From: Myxococcales bacterium
Lineage (GTDB): Bacteria; Myxococcota_A; Polyangia; Polyangiales; Polyangiaceae
Direction of reading: 5' to 3'
NCBI GenBank assembly: GCA_016703425.1
Contig: JADJCA010000001.1
Coordinates: 1,116,001-1,180,000, forward strand
DNA: 64,000 nt
In this document: positions 60,308 through 64,000 of the stretch, one piece after another
How positions within the stretch are numbered: position 1 is the first letter of the stretch
Layout of the letters: every line of letters starts with the position of its first letter
Translations under genes and position numbers: made by a program
Notes under the pieces: model-generated
Seen by the model: only the letters and a program-made list of their open reading frames with translations
The model's database searches: none
Told to the model about the DNA's origin: nothing

Positions 60308-61734
60308 TCGTCCTCGCCTTTCTTCGCCTTCTTCGACTTCGCTTTGCCTTCGCCCTTTTCGGACTTGGGCGCGTCCCCTTCGGGTTTGGCGTCAGACTTC
60401 GCCTCGGCCTTCGCTTCGCCAGCGGAGCCGCCTTGCGCCTTCTGGGCCTCTTCGAGGGTGCCCTCTTTGATCTTCGCCTTGCCTTCGATGAGGTCCAAGA
60501 TCTTGTCCTCGAGGATCATGCCGACGAGCATGTCGCGCTTCGACTTCTCGCGGTATTCGACGCGCAGCTTGGCGACATTCTTCCCGGTCTCTTGCGCGAG
60601 CTCCTCGAGGCCCTTCTCGATGTCGGCCTCGGTGATCTTCATCTCGAGCTTCTGGGCGATGGCCGCCATGAGGAGGCCCGCGCGGACCTTGCGCTCCGCG
60701 TCGATGCGGATCTTCACGCCGACTTCTTGCGCCTGCGCTTGGGTGAAGCGCTGGCCCATGCGGCGCGCCTGCATCACGAACTCTTGCTCCATGATGCGGG
60801 TCTGCTGCTCGACGAGGCTCGGGGGGACGTCGACCTTGTTGGACTCGTTCAGCTTGGTGACGACCTGTTCGGCGACAGCGATCTCGGACTGATCCTTGAC
60901 CTGCTTGGTGAGCTTGTCGTGAACGTCGGCACGCAGTTCAACGAGCGTCTGGAAGGAGCCCATATCCTTCGCGAATTCGTCGTCGAGTTTGGGCAGGACC
61001 TTCTCCTTCGATTCCGTGATGGTCACGGCGAAGCGGCCGGTCTTGCCCTTGAAGTCGTCGCGGGGATGCTCGTCGGGGAACTTGGCGTCGACCTCGAACT
61101 TGTCGCCGACGGCCTTGCCGAGGAGGGCCGCGTCGAGCTCCGGGAGCACCTGACCGGCGCCCAGCTCGAGCTGCACACCTTGGCCGCCTCCGTCTTTGAT
61201 CTCTTTGCCTCCGACGGAGAGCGTGAAGTCGATGGTGACGACGTCGTTGGCTTTGGTCGGCCGCGCCGGCTCCGGCGCCTTGAGCGTCGACATGCCCTGG
61301 CGGAGGCGGTCGATCCACTCGTCGACCATCTTGTCTTCGACCTCGATCTTCGGACGGATGAGGTCAAAACCCTCCCAGACGACTTCCTTGATCTCCGGCG
61401 AGACCTCGAAGCGGGCCTTGTAGCTGAAGGCCGTGGACGCGTTGAGCGCGCCCGGCTCGACCTGCGGCGTGCTGACCGGCGTCACGTTCTTCTCCGTGAG
61501 GATGCGCGGCAGCGTGTCGTTGACGAGGACGTTGGCGACGTCGGTCGCGACCTGCCCTGAGAAGAGGTGCGTGAGCACGCTCCGCGGCGCCTTGCCGGGC
61601 CGGAACCCCTTGATGTGCGCCTTGCGAGCAAGGTTCGTGTAGGCCTTGTCGATTTCGGCTTTGACGGTTTGAACGGGGACCTCGACGGCGAGCTCCATGA
61701 CCACGGGCGAGATGCGCTGAACGTTGACTTGCAT
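60304..61734 (-). CDS. tig: Trigger factor (ribosome-associated chaperone and prolyl isomerase)
   Basis: 476 residues. The N-terminal ribosome-binding domain has the signature GFRPGKAP (usually GFRxGK, residues about 45-52). The FKBP-type isomerase domain follows (VVTIDFTLSVGGKEI, LELGAGQVLPELDAALLG, FPDEHPRDDFKGKTGRF). The helical C-terminal chaperone domain runs from LDDEFAKDMGSFQTL to ILDLIEGKAKI. An additional Lys/Glu/Ala/Ser-rich tail of about 50 residues (AEAKSDAKPEG, KAKSKKAKKGEDE) is longer than in E. coli. The ATG at 61734 has AAGG upstream. It is the first gene of the tig-clpP operon. Confidence 0.95.
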   Translation of the reverse strand: MQVNVQRISPVVMELAVEVPVQTVKAEIDKAYTNLARKAHIKGFRPGKAPRSVLTHLFSGQVATDVANVLVNDTLPRILTEKNVTPVSTPQVEPGALNASTAFSYKARFEVSPEIKEVVWEGFDLIRPKIEVEDKMVDEWIDRLRQGMSTLKAPEPARPTKANDVVTIDFTLSVGGKEIKDGGGQGVQLELGAGQVLPELDAALLGKAVGDKFEVDAKFPDEHPRDDFKGKTGRFAVTITESKEKVLPKLDDEFAKDMGSFQTLVELRADVHDKLTKQVKDQSEIAVAEQVVTKLNESNKVDVPPSLVEQQTRIMEQEFVMQARRMGQRFTQAQAQEVGVKIRIDAERKVRAGLLMAAIAQKLEMKITEADIEKGLEELAQETGKNVAKLRVEYREKSKRDMLVGMILEDKILDLIEGKAKIKEGTLEEAQKAQGGSAGEAKAEAKSDAKPEGDAPKSEKGEGKAKSKKAKKGEDE

Positions 61735-61760
61735 TGGACCTTGAAGGGGAAAGGGAGAGC

Positions 61761-61789
61761 ACGATATCTCGCCCCCCCTGCCCGGTCTA
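61761..61789 (-). promoter_or_regulatory. Possible sigma-70 promoter of the tig-clpP operon
   Basis: On the minus strand, TAGACC (61789-61784) and TATCGT (61766-61761) are separated by 17 bp and lie 27 bp before the tig ATG. Only the spacing and part of each hexamer match the consensus. Confidence 0.3.
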
Positions 61790-61851
61790 CCCCCGCTCTG
61801 CCCCTTTGACAGTCCTTTGACCCGCGCCCCCAACTCGCGCGACGTTGGGCC

Positions 61852-62076
61852 ATGCCCGAGCTCTCCCTTATTCGCGCGAGCGCGATCTCGATGGTCGTCC
61901 ACCTCTTCTTCGGGGTCATCACCATCTTCGTCGGTGCCATCGCCATCAAGGCCATGGACAAGTACGTGCTGAAGCGCATCGACCTCGAGGAAGAGATCGC
62001 GCGCGGCAACCTCGCCGCCGCCGTCGTCGCCGGCGCGCTCTGGATTGCGCTGGCGATGATCCTCACCAAGGGGTGA
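61852..62076 (+). CDS. Small membrane protein, DUF350 family
   Basis: 74 residues with two transmembrane helices: SAISMVVHLFFGVITIFVGA and, after a short polar loop, LAAAVVAGALWIALAMIL. The loop carries KAMDKYVLKRIDLEEEIARGN, where the acidic LEEEIARGN segment followed by NLAAAVVAGA is the DUF350 signature. The family is an inner-membrane protein of unknown role, sometimes linked to envelope stress or polyamine-related genes. A full DUF350 protein is usually about 130 residues with two copies of this unit, so this is a half-length, single-unit form. It stands alone between divergent tig and a convergent metalloprotease-like gene (27 bp away). Confidence 0.75.
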   Translation: MPELSLIRASAISMVVHLFFGVITIFVGAIAIKAMDKYVLKRIDLEEEIARGNLAAAVVAGALWIALAMILTKG

Positions 62077-62103
62077 AGGAGCGCGTCGACCGGCTCGGGA
62101 GGC

Positions 62104-63375
62104 CTATTTGACGTCGAACTTGTAGCCGCGCACTGGCGCGGCAGGGCGCCACCCGACGGCGAACGACGTCGCGTCGTTGACCTTCGCCCGCAAAAATCCC
62201 GTGCAGTATTCACCCATGATGTCGTCGTCGTCGCGCTTGTCGACGTTCTTGATGCGGTAGAGGTCGTCGGCGCCAAAGAGGTGCATCCCCTCGTGCGCGA
62301 GCGTGACGGCGAACTGGCCGAAGTCGCTCGACGGCGCGAAGAGGTACGCGGCCTCGGGGTAATCGTTGGGCGCGCTCCGATAAGACGGCACGGCGAAGTT
62401 GCGGGCCTTGGTCTTCACGGGGAAGAACACGAAGAGCGCCACGTTCTGGTAGCCGTCGCGGCGGAGCTCTTGGATCACGCGATCGAGCTTGGCGCCGAGC
62501 GCCGCTTCGATGGACGCGCGCGAGCTCTCGCGAATGAGGTCCATCGTCTTGGAGGGCAAGCGCTGGTTGGCCTCAAGGTTCAGCGACGGCATCTGGTAGT
62601 TCGTGCGAAGGCCCCAGGGGATGAGGTCGAAGCGCAGATCGGTCACGCCGTGCGCCGTCGCTTGCGTGAGGTAGAAGCGCTGGGCCATGAGCGCGGCGCG
62701 CTCGACGGTGAGCTCGGCGGACTTGGTCCACACCATCGAGGGGCTGTGAAGCTTGAGCACGAGCGCCGCCGTGCGTCCGCGGAGCGCGCCCGCCGAACCG
62801 GAGCTGCGACCCGCCTGGTACGCCGGCAAATCACGCTCCTTGGAGAAGTCGCCGCAGGTGCCCGAGGTCCAGGCGGTCTCGCCAACCTTGTCGGGCTTTC
62901 CCACGAGGGGCGTGCGGTCGGGAATCGCGATGGGCTGAACCGGCAGCGTGACGGGGAGGTCTTCGTCTGCGATGGGGCTCACGCCCTCGCGAGCGAGGAG
63001 CGCAAGGCCGACGAGCCCTGCCCCGCCAAGAACAAGCACCACGGTGATGAGCGTGAAGACGAGCGAGACGAGGCGCCGAAAGAGGCCCGGGCCCGCCGGC
63101 CGCTGGGCTGCGCGCGCCGGCGCAGGACCGAACGCCTGACCGGCCGCCGCCCTTCGCTCGGGATAGGGCTGCGATGGGTAAGCGGGCGCGGGCCGGGCGG
63201 CTGCCGGTGCCGCCCAAGCGGGCCCCCGCGCTGCCGGGTCTGGCGGAGCGCCGCCAGCGTAGGGATACGGCGCCCGGTAGATCACCGGCTCCATGTAGAC
63301 GGTGCGTGGCACCGGTCCCGCGCCGGGAGGGCCCGCATGTTGGGCGGGCGGCGGCTGGGCGGGCGGACGACGCAC
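62104..63375 (-). CDS. Membrane-anchored protein with metzincin-like HExxHxxGxxD motif
   Basis: 423 residues. A Pro/Ala/Tyr-rich cytoplasmic N-terminus (about 1-95) is followed by one transmembrane helix (LVSLVFTLITVVLVLGGAGLV, about 100-121) and an extracytoplasmic domain. That domain contains HEGMHLFGADD (His362, Glu363, His366, Gly369, Asp372), the zinc motif of snapalysin-type metzincins, followed 10 residues later by DDIMGEY, a plausible Met-turn. SGTCGDF and EYCTGF supply Cys. It is probably a surface or periplasmic zinc protease, with substrate unknown. The GTG at 63375 is used as the start, although a later ATG (63294) in the Pro-rich leader is possible. Confidence 0.68.
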   Translation of the reverse strand: MRRPPAQPPPAQHAGPPGAGPVPRTVYMEPVIYRAPYPYAGGAPPDPAARGPAWAAPAAARPAPAYPSQPYPERRAAAGQAFGPAPARAAQRPAGPGLFRRLVSLVFTLITVVLVLGGAGLVGLALLAREGVSPIADEDLPVTLPVQPIAIPDRTPLVGKPDKVGETAWTSGTCGDFSKERDLPAYQAGRSSGSAGALRGRTAALVLKLHSPSMVWTKSAELTVERAALMAQRFYLTQATAHGVTDLRFDLIPWGLRTNYQMPSLNLEANQRLPSKTMDLIRESSRASIEAALGAKLDRVIQELRRDGYQNVALFVFFPVKTKARNFAVPSYRSAPNDYPEAAYLFAPSSDFGQFAVTLAHEGMHLFGADDLYRIKNVDKRDDDDIMGEYCTGFLRAKVNDATSFAVGWRPAAPVRGYKFDVK

Positions 63376-63475
63376 GCCTTCATGAGGCCGCCGGGAGGCC
63401 GCGCCGTCAAGGGCTCGCGCGAGCTTTGCGGACGCTGACCAACAGGCGACGTTGTGCGCGCGACCGCGCGCGCGA

Positions 63476-63514
63476 CAAAAAAAGAAGCCCCTCGGTCAGG
63501 CGAGACCGAGGGGC
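63476..63514 (-). terminator. Intrinsic terminator downstream of the small acidic protein gene
   Basis: On the minus strand, GCCCCTCGGTC and GACCGAGGGGC form a perfect 11-bp stem with a 6-nt loop, followed by TTCTTTTTTT. It starts about 70 bp after the small-gene stop and is the best intrinsic terminator in the window. Confidence 0.92.
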
Positions 63515-63585
63515 GAGAACGCGCGGCTTTCCGGGAGGAGGCTCTGCCGCGCGGCAAATTCAAGTGAAGCGGTGAGGCGCTCCTC

Positions 63586-63765
63586 TCAGTCTTCGTCGTC
63601 GAAGGCGTCGGGATCGTATTCGTCGTGTTGATCGTCAAAGAGGAGGTCGGTGCCTTCGAAGCTCGTCTCCTGCATCAGGTCTTCGAAGGTGAACCCAACC
63701 TTGAAGTGCGGGCGGAGCTCTTCGCGCTCGAACTCTTCGATCGATCCGTAGTTCTTCCGGGCCAT
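63586..63765 (-). CDS. Small acidic protein, 59 residues, function unknown
   Basis: The frame starts at ATG 63765 with a GGAG Shine-Dalgarno 8-11 bp upstream and reads MARKNYGSIEEFEREEL, then HFKVGFTFEDLMQE, ending in the acidic tail DEYDPDAFDDED. Third codon positions are strongly G/C, and a perfect terminator follows, both supporting a real gene despite its size. There are no Cys and no signal peptide, so it is cytoplasmic. Similar small acidic proteins occur in myxobacteria without known function; an adaptor or protein-binding role is only a guess. The next gene upstream on the same strand (partial) ends 65 bp before it. Confidence 0.7.
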   Translation of the reverse strand: MARKNYGSIEEFEREELRPHFKVGFTFEDLMQETSFEGTDLLFDDQHDEYDPDAFDDED

Positions 63766-63829
63766 GGCTTCTCCGTTCTTTCGTTCCGTGTGTCTGTGCT
63801 CGCCCGCGAGAGCGAACCAACTCTTTGAT

Positions 63830-64000
63830 TCAGCCGGCGGCGATGACGCGCGCGTCGGCGTGGGCGCCGAGGGGCCGGCGGCTCCAGAAGGCGCGGTCGT
63901 GCGAGCGCTGGATGCCGGGCGCGAGCTCGGGCTCGCCGTGGAGGGCCGCCATCAGGCGCCCCTTCTGATCCTGCTGATCCTGCCGAACGGCGGATCGAAC
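63830..64000 (-). CDS. C-terminal part of an unidentified protein (start outside window)
   Basis: An open frame enters from the right edge and ends at a TGA at 63830, giving 56 residues (QDQQDQKGRLMAALHGEPEL, then IQRSHDRAFWSRRPLG, ending RVIAAG). Third codon positions are G/C-rich. No domain can be recognised from this piece. It lies upstream of the small acidic protein on the same strand and may be in the same operon. Confidence 0.5.
   Translation of the reverse strand, partial: VRSAVRQDQQDQKGRLMAALHGEPELAPGIQRSHDRAFWSRRPLGAHADARVIAAG

Overview
The window reads as a chromosomal segment of a high-GC myxobacterium (Myxococcota, probably the Polyangia side). The evidence is a C-terminal MYXO-CTERM-like sorting tail (gene ending at 35666), a eukaryote-like Ser/Thr kinase with an N-terminal Cys motif, many secreted lipoproteins whose lipidated Cys is followed by Asp/Ala/Gly/Ser-rich spacers, and strong G/C preference at third codon positions. 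No taxonomic computation was possible, so genus-level placement is not offered.

Layout. 1-7.1 kb: end of an M23 peptidase gene, a membrane Ser/Thr kinase, and a very long TPR protein broken by a one-base frameshift. 7.1-17.5 kb: an S66 LD-carboxypeptidase, then two converging runs of envelope-type genes (acyltransferase, SDR, CapK-like adenylate-forming enzyme on +; two polysaccharide deacetylases and a CelD-like acyltransferase on -), a primary-type sigma factor and a patatin. 17.6-25.9 kb: tRNA-Asp, then secreted proteins (Ig-like protein, serpin, 5'-nucleotidase, VWA lipoprotein) and a coupled pair of single-span membrane proteins. 25.9-30.4 kb: divergent glutaminyl-tRNA synthetase (with an extra C-terminal tRNA-binding domain) and an oversized GlmS. 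30.4-54.5 kb: a long run of exported proteins: VWA protein, di-heme cytochrome c, PQQ-type sugar dehydrogenase, outer-membrane protein, trypsin-like protease, a phage-tailspike-like beta-helix, beta-helix lipoprotein, a propeller-haloperoxidase fusion, Cys-rich lipoprotein; interspersed with RecX, a VOC protein, DUF1697 and tRNA-Val. 54.5-64 kb: the protein quality-control locus tig-clpP / clpX / lon, a 3D-domain protein, a DUF350 membrane protein, a metzincin-like membrane protease, and a small acidic protein with a clear intrinsic terminator.

How the genes fit together. The tig-clpP-clpX-lon block is the housekeeping anchor (nascent-chain folding and ATP-dependent proteolysis). The 8-15 kb block looks like a surface polysaccharide or lipid modification locus. 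Much of the rest is cell-surface or secreted equipment, typical of a predatory or saprophytic soil bacterium.

Three reading frames are broken (about 4707, about 40327, and inside an 18-bp repeat near 47030-47060). The first two are each repaired by one G/C base in a short homopolymer, which points to sequencing error more than to gene decay. I see no CRISPR array, insertion sequence, integrase, restriction or toxin-antitoxin system. The least explained non-coding signals are a cluster of adjacent inverted repeats upstream of lon (57068-57250) and a 13-bp inverted repeat beside tRNA-Asp.
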